Shown one piece after another: positions 55,375 to 64,000 of a stretch of 64,000 bases of DNA. Each line of letters starts with the position of its first letter. Position 1 is the stretch's first letter. The stretch is from Nitrosomonas eutropha. Lineage in GTDB: Bacteria; Pseudomonadota; Gammaproteobacteria; Burkholderiales; Nitrosomonadaceae. A program made the position numbers and the translations under genes. The stretch covers positions 1 to 64,000 of the forward strand of contig NZ_FPBL01000006.1 in the NCBI RefSeq assembly GCF_900116685.1. Reading direction: 5' to 3'. The notes below the pieces were generated by a model, which searched no databases, was not told the origin of the DNA, and worked only from the letters and a program-made list of their open reading frames with translations.

Positions 55375-55620
55375 TTACTGAGTTGAATTAGCAGCTACGA
55401 AATCAATGGCTTCTTGAACCGTATTGATTTTTTCGGCTTGTTCATCAGGAATTTCGCATTCAAATTCTTCTTCCAGTGCCATGACGAGCTCAACTGTATC
55501 AAGTGAATCCGCTCCCAGATCGTTGACGAAAGAGGATTCGTTCTTAACTTCTGACTCGTTAACACCTAACTGCTCGGCTACAATTTTCTTGATACGCTGT
55601 TCTATTTCAGTAATATCCAT
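55375..55620 (-). CDS. acpP: Acyl carrier protein
   Basis: 81 aa. The housekeeping carrier of fatty-acid synthesis. It has the [11 protein letters not shown] phosphopantetheine site and acidic helices typical of AcpP. Start: ATG at 55620 with AAGGATGG upstream. The frame is open to 55716 but family members begin at M-D/S-x-I-E. It sits between fabG (165 bp upstream) and fabF, as in E. coli. Confidence 0.97.
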   Translation of the reverse strand: MDITEIEQRIKKIVAEQLGVNESEVKNESSFVNDLGADSLDTVELVMALEEEFECEIPDEQAEKINTVQEAIDFVAANSTQ

Positions 55621-55785
55621 TGATATACCCATCCTTATCAGGTAAAAAACTCTCGCAAGTTTAACAAATTTCAAACAACCGGCAAAATCTGCCCGGTCAT
55701 GTAGGCCAGATGCCATTTATTGCTACAAAAAATATTGAATGTTCCATGGTTTTGAAAGGGTTTGCTAGAAATATCAGAAATCAGG

Positions 55786-56529
55786 TCATTCCATATACAT
55801 TCCACCGTTTACATGTAGTGTGGCTCCAGTAATATAATCTGCAGCCGGGGAAGCCAGGAAAACGACAGCCGCAGCAACATCTTCCGGGCGACCTAATCTC
55901 CCAAGAGGAATATGCTGGATAAGTGACTGCTGCAGATCTGATGAGAGTGAGCGGGTCATATCGGTATCTATAAACCCAGGGGCTACACAGTTTACAGTGA
56001 TATTTCTGCTGCCAATTTCTTTTGCAAGCGATTTGCTGAAACCTATCATTCCCGCCTTGGCCGCTGCATAATTGGTCTGTCCGGGATTCCCGATAGTACC
56101 GACTACTGACGAGATATTAATAATGCGGCCACTGCGTGCTTTCATCATGGCGCGCAGGACAGTGCGGCTTAAACAAAACACGGATTTCAAGTTGGTCTGC
56201 AAGACACTATCCCATTCGTCGTCCTTCATACGGGCAAGCAGGTTGTCACGCGTAATGCCGGCGTTGTTGACCAGTATTGCAACATTACCCAACGATTTTT
56301 GTATGGTTTCAATGCCATTACTAATATGCTCGATATTGCTGACATCCATAACCAGACCCATGCCTGATACATGGGCCTCACTCAGATACTGATTGATATA
56401 GTCAACTCCGCTTTCAGAGGTTGCAGTGCCAATAACAGTTGCTCCGTGCTTTCCCAGTTCCAGGGCGATAGCTTTGCCGATGCCGCGACTCGCTCCTGTT
56501 ACCAGTGCAATTTTATGTTCCAGTATCAT
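55786..56529 (-). CDS. fabG: 3-oxoacyl-ACP reductase
   Basis: 247-aa SDR that reduces 3-oxoacyl-ACP with NADPH. The cofactor loop T-G-A-S-R-G-I-G-K-A (about 12-21), N-N-A-G-I-T-R-D-N, the catalytic Ser in I-N-I-S-S-V-V-G and Y-A-A-A-K are intact, and G-G-M-Y ends the protein as in most FabGs. Third enzyme of the fab string, 56 bp after fabD. Confidence 0.97.
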   Translation of the reverse strand: MILEHKIALVTGASRGIGKAIALELGKHGATVIGTATSESGVDYINQYLSEAHVSGMGLVMDVSNIEHISNGIETIQKSLGNVAILVNNAGITRDNLLARMKDDEWDSVLQTNLKSVFCLSRTVLRAMMKARSGRIINISSVVGTIGNPGQTNYAAAKAGMIGFSKSLAKEIGSRNITVNCVAPGFIDTDMTRSLSSDLQQSLIQHIPLGRLGRPEDVAAAVVFLASPAADYITGATLHVNGGMYME

Positions 56530-56585
56530 TCCGGGAGTTTATGAATTGATGAGAAAACTATTTCTGATGATGCATTACTGACGTA

Positions 56586-57524
56586 CTATTTCAATACTTC
56601 TACCGTTTTGAGAAAGGAGTGGGAATCAGTTAGCGCAACATTCTCCAGATTTTTATCAATGCGTCGCGTCAGACCGGATAGTACTTTGCCTGGACCACAC
56701 TCCACAACATGTCTTACACCTAGTGCTGCAATGGCTTGAATTGTCTCTGTCCAGCGAACTGGATTATCAAGCTGGCGCGCAAGTATCTCGCGAATAGAAG
56801 CTGTTTCGGGGTGCTGCTGGACATCGACGTTGTGCAAGACAGGAATCCGAGGAGGTTGGAATGTGGTTTTTCCCAGCAGAAGTGCAAATTTCTCGGCTGC
56901 CGGTTGCATGAGTGAGCAGTGTGAAGGAATACTCATCGGCAGTATAACTGCTAATTTTGCTCCTTTTGATTTTGCGAGTGTCACTGCTTGTGCAATTGCC
57001 TGAGAATGGCCAGCGATGACGACCTGGCCAGGGGCATTGAAGTTCGCAGGCTCCAGTGATGTATCTGGCAGCATATTTATTACTTCAGCGCATACTGAAG
57101 AAACAGTATCATCATCCAGCCCGACAATGGCTGCCATGCCTCCTGTTCCTTCAGGAACAGTTTCCTGCATGACTTCTGCGCGATAACGAACCAGTTTCAG
57201 AGCATCACCCAAACCAAGCGATTCGGCAGCTACCAGCGCAGCATATTCGCCAAGACTATGGCCAGCCAGATAATGTGGTCGGGCACCTCCTGCCTGTTGC
57301 CAGGCCCGGTAGATGGCCACGTCAGCAGTTAACATGACAGGCTGGGTGTTGGTTGTGAGATTCAAACTGTCTGCTGGTCCGTTGCTGGCTAACGACCACA
57401 GATCCTGCTGCAGAATATCTGATGCTTCATTGAACGTCTCACGTATTGATGGAAGTTCAGAATAACCATCCATCATGCCGACTGACTGAGATCCCTGTCC
57501 GGGAAAAATAAAAGCAATCTTCAT
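56586..57524 (-). CDS. fabD: Malonyl-CoA:ACP transacylase
   Basis: 312 aa. Loads malonate from CoA onto ACP. F-P-G-Q-G-S-Q-S-V-G-M at the start, the catalytic Ser in A-G-H-S-L-G-E-Y-A-A-L and the His in I-P-S-H-C-S-L-M are present. Length normal. Three bases after fabH, so tightly coupled. Confidence 0.97.
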   Translation of the reverse strand: MKIAFIFPGQGSQSVGMMDGYSELPSIRETFNEASDILQQDLWSLASNGPADSLNLTTNTQPVMLTADVAIYRAWQQAGGARPHYLAGHSLGEYAALVAAESLGLGDALKLVRYRAEVMQETVPEGTGGMAAIVGLDDDTVSSVCAEVINMLPDTSLEPANFNAPGQVVIAGHSQAIAQAVTLAKSKGAKLAVILPMSIPSHCSLMQPAAEKFALLLGKTTFQPPRIPVLHNVDVQQHPETASIREILARQLDNPVRWTETIQAIAALGVRHVVECGPGKVLSGLTRRIDKNLENVALTDSHSFLKTVEVLK

Positions 57525-57527
57525 GTT

Positions 57528-58490
57528 TTACCAGCGTACCAGAACTGATCCCCAGGTGAATCCACCTCCCACACCTTCCAGCACAACATGCTGGCCTGAC
57601 TGGACACGTCCGTCGCGTACTGCCTGATCCAGTGCCAGCGGCACAGAAGCAGCTGAAGTATTGCCGTGTTGTGTGACAGTCACTACTACCTTCTCTTCGG
57701 GTATACCCAGCTTTTTTGCTGTTGAGGTGATAATACGGATATTGGCCTGATGAGGGATCAGCCAGTCGATATCGGAAGGTTGTAGATCATTCGCACGCAA
57801 TGCTTCCAGTACCGCCTCTTCCAGGACTTTAACGGCAAATTTGAATACCGTACCGCCTTCCATCGTGATGAAGGGTGTGCCTTGTATCTTTCCGGAATGA
57901 ATAGAAGCGGGGGCTGAAAGAACCTGACTATAGCTTCCATCCGCGTGTAAATGGGATGAGAGAATTCCCGGCTTCTGATCTCGGGTAAGAACTACTGCGC
58001 CTGCGCCATCCCCGAATAGAACACAAGTGCTGCGGTCGTTCCAATCCATAATCCGGGAATACACTTCACTGCCAACTATCAGTGCATTACGGGATTTTCC
58101 AGAGCTGACGAACATGTCCGCCGTAGCCAAGGCATAAATAAATCCACTGCAGACGGCCTGAACATCAAATGCAGGGCTGCCGGATATGCCGAGTTTACTT
58201 TGCAGAATACAAGCTGTGCTTGGGAAAATCATATCCGGCGTTGTGGTTGCAACAATTACCAGATCAATATCACTTGCCTGTATACCTGCAGCCTTGATGG
58301 CATTTCGACTGGCCTCCAAAGCAAGGTCGCTGGCCATCTGGCCCGGTGCAGCAATATGACGTTGTTTGATGCCAGTCCGTGTCTGTATCCATTCATCGCT
58401 GGTATCAACCATGGACTCAAGCTCCAGGTTGGTCAGGATTTTTTCCGGCAGATAACTGCCAGTACCAATTATGCGTGAATACATAGCCAT
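57528..58490 (-). CDS. fabH: 3-oxoacyl-ACP synthase III
   Basis: 320 aa. Starts fatty-acid synthesis by condensing acetyl-CoA with malonyl-ACP. The catalytic triad is visible: Cys in A-V-C-S-G-F-I-Y-A, His in P-H-Q-A-N-I-R-I-I, Asn in [20 protein letters not shown] opens the domain. The start could be ATG at 58490 or 58484. It lies 10 bases after plsX. Confidence 0.97.
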   Translation of the reverse strand: MAMYSRIIGTGSYLPEKILTNLELESMVDTSDEWIQTRTGIKQRHIAAPGQMASDLALEASRNAIKAAGIQASDIDLVIVATTTPDMIFPSTACILQSKLGISGSPAFDVQAVCSGFIYALATADMFVSSGKSRNALIVGSEVYSRIMDWNDRSTCVLFGDGAGAVVLTRDQKPGILSSHLHADGSYSQVLSAPASIHSGKIQGTPFITMEGGTVFKFAVKVLEEAVLEALRANDLQPSDIDWLIPHQANIRIITSTAKKLGIPEEKVVVTVTQHGNTSAASVPLALDQAVRDGRVQSGQHVVLEGVGGGFTWGSVLVRW

Positions 58491-58500
58491 GTTCAGTTGC

Positions 58501-59547
58501 TCACTCTACTGATGCCGGTTGTGTAATGTTTTGCTCGATGTTGTATCGCAGTGTTTCAATATGTTCGACTATGTGTCGTAATGTGCCGCCGCGTATTTCA
58601 TCTACAGCGCGTTTGATAGCGCAGCGAAATGCAAAACTGTCGGCTGATCCATGGCTCTTTATGACAGTACCACGCAATCCCAGCAGGCTAGCGCCATTGT
58701 ACTGTCGATGATCGACGCGACGCCTGAAGGCATTGATCACCGGCAGAGCTACCAACCCTGCCAGCTTGCTGAATAAAGAGCGCCTGAATTCCTCACGCAG
58801 ATAACTGGCCAGCATCTGAGCCAATCCTTCCGAAGTCTTGAGCGCGACATTGCCAACGAAACCATCGCATACTACGACGTTGGTCGTCCCACGGTAAATA
58901 TCATCCCCCTCAATGTTGCCGTAAAAATTCAGGCCGCTGCTACGGAATAACCCCGCTGCCTGTTTGACAACATCATTACCCTTGATATCTTCCTCACCAA
59001 TATTTAAGAGTCCAATACTTGGATTAGGCTTGTTCTCGACAGATGAAACTAGTGTTGCACCCATTACACCAAACTGGAACAGGTGTTCAGCTGTGCAGTT
59101 GACATTGGCCCCCAGATCCAGCACATAGGTATGTCCTGAAATAGTAGGCAGAACGACTGCCAATGCGGGCCGATCTATTCCCGGGATAGTTTTGAGTACA
59201 AAACGCGAGGTTGCCAGCAATGCTCCCGTATTTCCCGCGCTGATGCATGCTTGCGCCTCACCGTTTTTGACCAGGTTAAGCGCTACACGCATGGAAGAGT
59301 CTTTTTTGTTGCGCAGGGCGATAGCCGGATGTTCATCCATACTGACGATCTCGCTTGCCGGATACAGCCTGAGTCGCGAGTCAGGCGATATGTTAAGCGC
59401 ATTCAATTCCTTCGTGAGGATCTCTGGTCTGCCAACCAGGATAATGTTGGTGTCGCGGTCATGACGCAGATATTCAACAGCCGACGGGACTGTGACATGC
59501 GGGCCGTGATCACCACCCATACAATCAATTGCTACTGTTATGCTCAC
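58501..59547 (-). CDS. plsX: Phosphate acyltransferase PlsX
   Basis: 348 aa. Converts acyl-ACP to acyl phosphate for phospholipid synthesis with PlsY. I-A-I/V-D-x-M-G-G-D-H-G at the N-terminus ([12 protein letters not shown]), [10 protein letters not shown] and [13 protein letters not shown] are signature motifs. Length normal. It links lipid head synthesis with the fab genes downstream. Confidence 0.97.
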   Translation of the reverse strand: MSITVAIDCMGGDHGPHVTVPSAVEYLRHDRDTNIILVGRPEILTKELNALNISPDSRLRLYPASEIVSMDEHPAIALRNKKDSSMRVALNLVKNGEAQACISAGNTGALLATSRFVLKTIPGIDRPALAVVLPTISGHTYVLDLGANVNCTAEHLFQFGVMGATLVSSVENKPNPSIGLLNIGEEDIKGNDVVKQAAGLFRSSGLNFYGNIEGDDIYRGTTNVVVCDGFVGNVALKTSEGLAQMLASYLREEFRRSLFSKLAGLVALPVINAFRRRVDHRQYNGASLLGLRGTVIKSHGSADSFAFRCAIKRAVDEIRGGTLRHIVEHIETLRYNIEQNITQPASVE

Positions 59548-59597
59548 GTGTCAAAAAGGGGTGGACGGCAGATATGATGAAGAACCAGCTGGGGTCA

Positions 59598-59780
59598 TTA
59601 ATCGTCGTTTTTAGTTTTAATTATTTTTTTCCCACGGTAAAAACCATTTGGGCTGATGTGATGCCGTAAATGTGTTTCTCCGGTAGTCGATTCGATCGCG
59701 AGTGGCGGGTTGGTTAATGCATCATGGGAACGGTGCATCCCACGCTTGGAAGGAGATTTCTTATTTTGTTGTACAGCCAT
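59598..59780 (-). CDS. rpmF: 50S ribosomal protein L32
   Basis: 60 aa. [19 protein letters not shown] at the N-terminus and [12 protein letters not shown] near the end identify L32. The cysteine zinc ribbon is absent, as is common in the non-zinc L32 type. It follows yceD by 24 bases and precedes plsX, the usual proteobacterial order. Confidence 0.97.
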   Translation of the reverse strand: MAVQQNKKSPSKRGMHRSHDALTNPPLAIESTTGETHLRHHISPNGFYRGKKIIKTKNDD

Positions 59781-59804
59781 AATTTAACTCCAAAAAATAT
59801 CAAT

Positions 59805-60308
59805 TCAGTGTGTTCGTTTCAACGATGCCAATACAGTAAAAGGATGCTCCTTTGTGGCGGTTGCATGTATTCCGGTTTCGGTTGACAGACAACACCCGGT
59901 ATCCTGATGACGGGGAGATATCGGCAGGCCAAGAATAACTTCATCCTCTACCAGGGTCAGAACACTCAGCTCGTTCGAGGCATAAATCGCATCCACGAAA
60001 ATATCTTCGTCATAACGTGACAGCTCATCTTCACTTCTGGCCAGAAGCAGTCCTGTTTCCAAGTCAAGCTCATATTCCATTTTTCCCAGGCAGCGCTGGC
60101 AATTTAAACCAATGCTTCCACTGATTGATATTTTCAGCATCGGCCTATTACGCTCATCAAACAGCCCGGAGATCAGATAGACTAGCTCTCCTGATGTATT
60201 TACCAGATAACTGCACAGTCGTTCAAGGTTAATTAAAGGGATACTTCCTTGAAGTAATCTGCTGCTGCGGACAAAATCCAGCGTATCTATAACAAGTTGG
60301 TCGGACAT
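59805..60308 (-). CDS. yceD: YceD/DUF177 family protein
   Basis: 167 aa. The C-Q-R-C-L-G-K motif (about 64-70), the D-I-F-V-D-A-I-Y segment and L-V-E-D-E-V-I-L-G-L-P-I-S-P-R-H, followed by a Cys pair, are the DUF177 pattern. Members lie next to rpmF and are involved in 23S rRNA accumulation in plants and bacteria. In most the role is still vague. First gene of the fatty-acid operon, with a good candidate promoter just upstream. Confidence 0.93.
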   Translation of the reverse strand: MSDQLVIDTLDFVRSSRLLQGSIPLINLERLCSYLVNTSGELVYLISGLFDERNRPMLKISISGSIGLNCQRCLGKMEYELDLETGLLLARSEDELSRYDEDIFVDAIYASNELSVLTLVEDEVILGLPISPRHQDTGCCLSTETGIHATATKEHPFTVLASLKRTH

Positions 60309-60319
60309 AAGGCGCGCAT

Positions 60320-60346
60320 GTTATATTTTTTATGGAAAAGTGTCAA
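60320..60346 (-). promoter_or_regulatory. Candidate promoter of the yceD-rpmF-plsX-fab operon
   Basis: On the minus strand a perfect TTGACA (60346-60341) is followed after 15 bases by TATAAC (60325-60320), or after 17 by TAACAT, within 20 bases of the yceD start. Because it is so close to the start codon, the leader would be very short. It also overlaps the first possible start of maf on the other strand. Confidence 0.45.
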
Positions 60347-60973
60347 AATTACAATTCAGTATACTACTATAATATTTTGAAAAGTCGCACTATTTACCCC
60401 CGGCTTGTGCTAGGTTCCAGCTCGGTTTACCGGCGTGAACTGCTTCAGCATTTACAAATCCCTTTTGAAACTGCAAATCCGGCCATTGATGAGTCTGCCT
60501 TGCCTGAAGAGACGCCGGATGCGACAGCACTGCGCCTGGCAAAAGAAAAGGCGCATGCATTGGTAAAGCAGTTTCCTGATGCACTCATTATCACGGCAGA
60601 TCAGGTTGCTACGCTGGATAAAATACAATTGGGCAAACCACTGAATCATGAAAATGCTGTTCGGCAACTGCGCTTGATGCGTGGCAGGGAGGTTGTTTTT
60701 CATACAGCGCTATGTTTATTTAACAGTCGTACAGCTTGTCTGCAAGCGCGTATTATTTCTTGCTCGGTGAAGTATCGCGAGTTGAATGATGATCAAATTG
60801 AGCGTTATCTCGCGAGAGAACAGCCTTACCATTGTGCGGGTAGCGCAAAAGCAGAAGGATTGGGTATTGCCCTGATCGAACGTATAACCGGGGAAGATCC
60901 CAATGCGTTGATCGGGTTGCCGTTAATAGCGCTGGTGGAGATGTTAATGATGGAAGGCGTGGAGATACTGTAA
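60332..60973 (+). CDS. Maf-like nucleotide pyrophosphatase (YceF type)
   Basis: 213 aa. [14 protein letters not shown] (Maf start motif), T-A-D-Q-V-A, G-K-P-L-N and the late [10 protein letters not shown] motif place it in the Maf family, the YceF subgroup, which hydrolyses modified nucleotides such as m7GTP. The conserved lysines and Asp are present. Start is doubtful: the ATG at 60332 adds about 22 residues before the domain and lies in the opposing promoter. A TTG at 60377 fits the family better but lacks a ribosome site. Divergent from yceD as in E. coli. Confidence 0.88.
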   Translation: MEKCQNYNSVYYYNILKSRTIYPRLVLGSSSVYRRELLQHLQIPFETANPAIDESALPEETPDATALRLAKEKAHALVKQFPDALIITADQVATLDKIQLGKPLNHENAVRQLRLMRGREVVFHTALCLFNSRTACLQARIISCSVKYRELNDDQIERYLAREQPYHCAGSAKAEGLGIALIERITGEDPNALIGLPLIALVEMLMMEGVEIL

Positions 60974-61109
60974 CTACTTGGGCTCTTACTTGAGAAAGTC
61001 GAATGGTTTTTCTGGTTTTCTATTGTTAATCGTGAGATGACGAATGCTCGAATTTACGTGTTATGTTATATTTACCAGCTGCTAATTGATGGTTGCCGAT
61101 GTTTTTCAA

Positions 61110-61481
61110 ATGAATAAACCTCTTGCTGCCAGATTCATTGTTCTGACATTTCTTGTCAGTATGCTGGCAAATACATTTGGATGGTCATTCAACAGTAAGA
61201 TATTCACACACGAACTGGCTCATCTGCATCACGGGGAGTTGTTTCTGATGTACCCCGATAAACATCTTGAATTACATCAAACGCTTGATAGCACCATAGA
61301 TTGGGATGCTGCTACCCATTTGTGCCTGCATGCTGCCGGCCAGTTTCAACCTTTCTATTTGCACTCAGCTTTGCAGATAGTCACTATTGCCACCAGGGAA
61401 GTGATGGTAGAAAGTGTGGTCAACGCTTTCCCGGAATCGGCTCCTGATCCCTTTTTTCGTCCTCCCCGCTTTTTCTCCTGA
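61110..61481 (+). CDS. Small exported protein preceding a Czc-type efflux operon (CzcI-like position)
   Basis: 123 aa. A hydrophobic signal or anchor (about 6-24) is followed by a histidine-rich stretch T-H-E-L-A-H-L-H-H-G and several more His residues (L-E-L-H-Q, L-C-L-H-A), which could bind metal. Small proteins of this size sit before czcC in some betaproteobacterial metal-resistance operons and are thought to be periplasmic metal-responsive factors. The family assignment is by position and style, not by a clear motif. Starts at 61089 and 61110 are both possible. 61110 gives the cleaner signal sequence. Confidence 0.6.
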   Translation: MNKPLAARFIVLTFLVSMLANTFGWSFNSKIFTHELAHLHHGELFLMYPDKHLELHQTLDSTIDWDAATHLCLHAAGQFQPFYLHSALQIVTIATREVMVESVVNAFPESAPDPFFRPPRFFS

Positions 61482-61637
61482 GTCAATTTTTTACCGGTAT
61501 GGCGGTTTCGGCATGCCGGATGATTATCTGGATGCCGTCCGACGCTGTTGCAGAAATAGCCTTGTATTTTGAATATTGAGGTTGTTTTCGTGATATCCGG
61601 TGTGTACTTACGGCATGACTGTTCATGGAGAATAATC

Positions 61638-63014
61638 GTGATTGAGTATCAGACAGCGAAGGCAATATTGCGACAACTTCGCACAAGGCAGATGGTGCTT
61701 ATCTTTGTATCATTCTTTGCGGGAATTATACCTATCTTGGGGCATGGCATGGCTTATGCCGATACCCATCCAGTCATCAATATATCGGCTGAGAAAGGTG
61801 GAGATCTGACCTTGCGTCAGGCGTTGCAGCAGGTTTTGCAGAATAATCCTGAACTGGCAGCTTTTTCCAGAGAAGTGGCTGCTTATGAAGGGACAAAATT
61901 ACAGGCCGGTTTGCTGAAAAATCCTGAATTCAGTGTTGGGGCAGAAAGTATTGATTCCTCCAACCCGAATATAGAAAGGTTTACAACTTTCCGTATCAGT
62001 CAGTTGATTGAGCTTGGTGGTAAGCGATCTGCCCGGGTGAATGTGGCAACACTGGGGCAGGAGCTAGCCGATCAGGCTTATGCCGCCAAACGGTTGGAAG
62101 TTGTTGCCCGTACTGCTAATACTTTTATTGATGTGCTGGAAAATCAGGTGCATGTAAGAGTGATGGACGACACTTTGCGTCTGATGCAAAAGGCAATGAA
62201 AACAGTTGTTAAACGGGTCGAAGCGGGGAAAGCGCCGCCTATTGAAGCTACTCGTTCAAAGGTGGCATTATCCGCTGCGAGTATTGAACTGGAACAGGGT
62301 AGACGCAATTTGTCAGCGGCGCGGGCAAAGTTGGCCCTTCTCTGGGGAGAGGCGGAGCCGCGCTTTGGCCAGGCTCTGGGAGAGCTGGAATCATTTGTTG
62401 AGATACCGGAATTTGATCAGCTGATAAAACGTCTTGAAGAAAACCCAATCATGCTGCAAAGCCTTAAAAATATCGCGCAGCGTGAGGCGATAGTCGAGTT
62501 GCAAAAAGCGAATAAAATTCCGGATGTAACAGTTGGTGCAGGTATTCAGCGCTATTTCAGTCTAGACAAGACTACTGCTGTGCTGGATATATCTATTCCT
62601 ATTCCAATTTTCGATCGTAATCAGGGAAATGAACTGGAAGCCCGCCAACGCCTGAATAAAGCAATGGATGAACGCGCCTCAGTTGAATTGCAACTTAGAA
62701 CTGAATTTGCGCGTAACTACGAGAATCTGCTGGCTGCCCGGAATGAAATCCAGGTATTGCATGATGAGGTGTTGCCAGGTGCGCAGAATGCCTTTGAGAT
62801 TACCAATCGGGGTTATCAGCTGGGTAAATTCAGTTTTCTGGAAATGCTGGATGCCCAACGTGCCTTTTTTCAAAATCGCATTCTTTATGTGCGGGCACTG
62901 GCCAGCTACCAGCGTCTGGTCAATATCATCGAGCAGTTGATTGCAGCGCCGCTTGCTGATTCAGCTGCAGATTATACGAGGCTCAATACTCAAGGGAAGG
63001 AGCGTAATCAATGA
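61638..63014 (+). CDS. czcC: CzcC-type outer membrane factor of an RND efflux pump
   Basis: 458 aa of the TolC/OEP family. A signal sequence with hydrophobic core (about 18-42) leads into the coiled-coil repeat region: two copies of the OEP unit, the first from L-T-L-R-Q-A-L-Q-Q-V-L-Q-N-N-P-E-L, the second from I-V-E-L-Q-K-A-N-K-I-P-D-V. F-L-E-M-L-D-A-Q-R-A lies near the end. CzcC-type proteins export Co, Zn, Cd or Cu/Ag with CzcBA. Start: GTG at 61638 has GGAGAA upstream, and the frame is open to 61569 without family support. It shares an ATGA overlap with czcB. Confidence 0.9.
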   Translation: MIEYQTAKAILRQLRTRQMVLIFVSFFAGIIPILGHGMAYADTHPVINISAEKGGDLTLRQALQQVLQNNPELAAFSREVAAYEGTKLQAGLLKNPEFSVGAESIDSSNPNIERFTTFRISQLIELGGKRSARVNVATLGQELADQAYAAKRLEVVARTANTFIDVLENQVHVRVMDDTLRLMQKAMKTVVKRVEAGKAPPIEATRSKVALSAASIELEQGRRNLSAARAKLALLWGEAEPRFGQALGELESFVEIPEFDQLIKRLEENPIMLQSLKNIAQREAIVELQKANKIPDVTVGAGIQRYFSLDKTTAVLDISIPIPIFDRNQGNELEARQRLNKAMDERASVELQLRTEFARNYENLLAARNEIQVLHDEVLPGAQNAFEITNRGYQLGKFSFLEMLDAQRAFFQNRILYVRALASYQRLVNIIEQLIAAPLADSAADYTRLNTQGKERNQ

Positions 63015-64000
63015 ACGTTAGCGGACGATTACCCATTGTGGCGGTTATTCTGGTTGGCATTTTGCTGGGAGCGTTGCTGCTGATCCAGGATAAATCCAGG
63101 CTACCGGATGCCGAGGAATCGCCTCATTCTGTTGGGAGCGTTGCTGAACATCAATCAGTGATCGGGCCGAAGGGCGGGGAGCTGTTCTCGGAAGATGATT
63201 TAAGTCTTGAGTTGACTATTCATGAGAGTGGCACGTTTCCACAATTCAGGCTTTATCCCTATCGACAAAAACAACCATTGGCACCGGCTGAAGTAAAGGT
63301 AACGATTGCATTGTCCCGTCTTGGCAGGCCGGTGCAACTGTTTCACTTCAGGACGGAAAGTGACTATCTGGTTAGTGATCAGGAAGTGGAAGAACCTCAT
63401 TCTTTCGAGATGGTAATTGTCGCTGAGTATCAGGACAAAACCTATCGTTGGCATCACAGCGAGGTTGAAGCGCGTGTGGAAATGTCCGATACGGCGATGC
63501 AAAGCAACGGTATTGAACTGGCCACGGCTGGTCCCGCCATCATTCACTCTAAAATTACTCTGCCGGGTGAAATCATTTTCAATGAACATCATATCGTGCA
63601 TGTTGTGCCGCGTTTACCCGGCATGGTGGTGTCGATTAAACGCCATCACGGACAAAGAGTGAAAAAGGGAGAGGTGCTTGCGATCATGGAAAGTGCCATG
63701 CTGGCCGATTTGCGCAGTCAATACCTGCTTACCCGCAAGCGCCTGGTGCTGGCACAAACAATCTATGATCGGGAAGAGCAATTGTGGAGGGAAAAAATTA
63801 CAGCAAAACAGGATTATCTTGTAGCACAACAGCAACGGGAAGAAGCCAGCATAGCAACCCAGCTGGCAGCTGAGCGCTTGCGGGCGCTGGGCGTACAGCC
63901 AGAATCCGGATTATCTTGGGAAAATATTGCGCATTATGAAATCCGTTCTCCTATTTCCGGAATTGTCATTGATGAAGCAATCGTTACAGGAGAGGTCGTC
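63011..64000 (+). CDS. czcB: CzcB-type RND periplasmic adaptor, 5' part (continues past the window)
   Basis: 330 codons visible, open to the right edge. An N-terminal membrane anchor (about 9-24) is followed by about 150 residues of a CzcB-specific N-terminal domain (E-D-D-L-S-L-E-L-T-I-H-E-S-G and P-L-A-P-A-E-V-K-V-T). The HlyD-type core comes next (L-P-G-M-V-V-S-I-K-R-H-H-G-Q-R-V-K-K-G lipoyl-like part, then coiled-coil with Q-Q-Q-R-E-E-A). The ATG at 63011 overlaps the czcC stop by 4 bp. It links CzcA in the inner membrane to CzcC. The N-terminal His cluster that marks silver/copper types is not evident. Confidence 0.9.
   Translation, partial: MNVSGRLPIVAVILVGILLGALLLIQDKSRLPDAEESPHSVGSVAEHQSVIGPKGGELFSEDDLSLELTIHESGTFPQFRLYPYRQKQPLAPAEVKVTIALSRLGRPVQLFHFRTESDYLVSDQEVEEPHSFEMVIVAEYQDKTYRWHHSEVEARVEMSDTAMQSNGIELATAGPAIIHSKITLPGEIIFNEHHIVHVVPRLPGMVVSIKRHHGQRVKKGEVLAIMESAMLADLRSQYLLTRKRLVLAQTIYDREEQLWREKITAKQDYLVAQQQREEASIATQLAAERLRALGVQPESGLSWENIAHYEIRSPISGIVIDEAIVTGEVV

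Noticed and set aside
1-64000. tRNA, rRNA or CRISPR loci
   Set aside because: The gaps were read for T-loop-like GTTCRA and repeat-spacer patterns. None was convincing.

Overview
The window looks like chromosomal DNA of a betaproteobacterium, most likely a Nitrosomonas-type ammonia oxidiser. That is an inference from gene order and protein style (rpsP-rimM-trmD-rplS, pyrR-pyrB-pyrC', carAB-greA, the yceD-rpmF-plsX-fab string, NnrS, and an IS5-type element). No ammonia-oxidation gene lies inside the window to prove it. Genes are dense on both strands. I saw no rRNA, tRNA or CRISPR array.

Layout. 1-107: the end of an IS5-family insertion sequence abutting the stop codon of pepN. 108-10000: pepN, an orphan membrane protein, a decayed PEP-CTERM-like remnant, an exported MsrA-thioredoxin-MsrB fusion, a large c-di-GMP enzyme (REC-PAS-GAF-PAS-GGDEF-EAL), and a pectinacetylesterase-family gene interrupted by one in-frame TGA. 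10-16 kb: sulfur amino-acid genes (metY, serine acetyltransferase), an NnrS protein, glucokinase and two small membrane proteins. 15.9-24.6 kb: surface-sugar region. A tightly overlapping minus-strand operon (CMP-KDO-synthetase-like, HpcH/HpaI aldolase, 2-hydroxyacid dehydrogenase, epimerase, HAD phosphatase, 6-phosphogluconolactonase, glycosyltransferase) diverges from a plus-strand glycosyltransferase, O-antigen ligase/polymerase and O-methyltransferase. 25-31 kb: small proteins, the rpsP-rimM-trmD-rplS operon, an Fe-S oxidoreductase subunit, a 141-bp fold-back MITE and coq7.

31-42.4 kb: algH, ruvX, pyrR, pyrB, a dihydroorotase homologue without its metal-binding HxH, oligopeptidase A, carAB and greA. 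Most steps of early UMP synthesis are therefore together. 43.4-48.4 kb: after an L,D-transpeptidase and a 620-bp gap comes a four-gene set (fatty-acyl-AMP ligase, NAD-dependent reductase, acyl carrier protein, serine-palmitoyltransferase-like enzyme). It matches the core of bacterial sphingolipid synthesis and is the most interesting system here. 48.4-54 kb: pgeF, a ZIP transporter, an 870-aa three-module glycosyltransferase and mltG. 54-60.3 kb: the fatty-acid operon yceD-rpmF-plsX-fabH-fabD-fabG-acpP-fabF. 60.3-64 kb: maf and the start of a CzcCBA-type metal efflux operon, running off the right edge.

How it fits together. The fab operon supplies acyl chains that the FAAL/ACP/SPT-like locus could turn into a sphingoid-type lipid. 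The sugar operon, O-antigen ligase and fused glycosyltransferase suggest an elaborated cell surface. The IS end and the MITE share terminal repeats and a TAA target, so one element family appears to have shaped at least two junctions.
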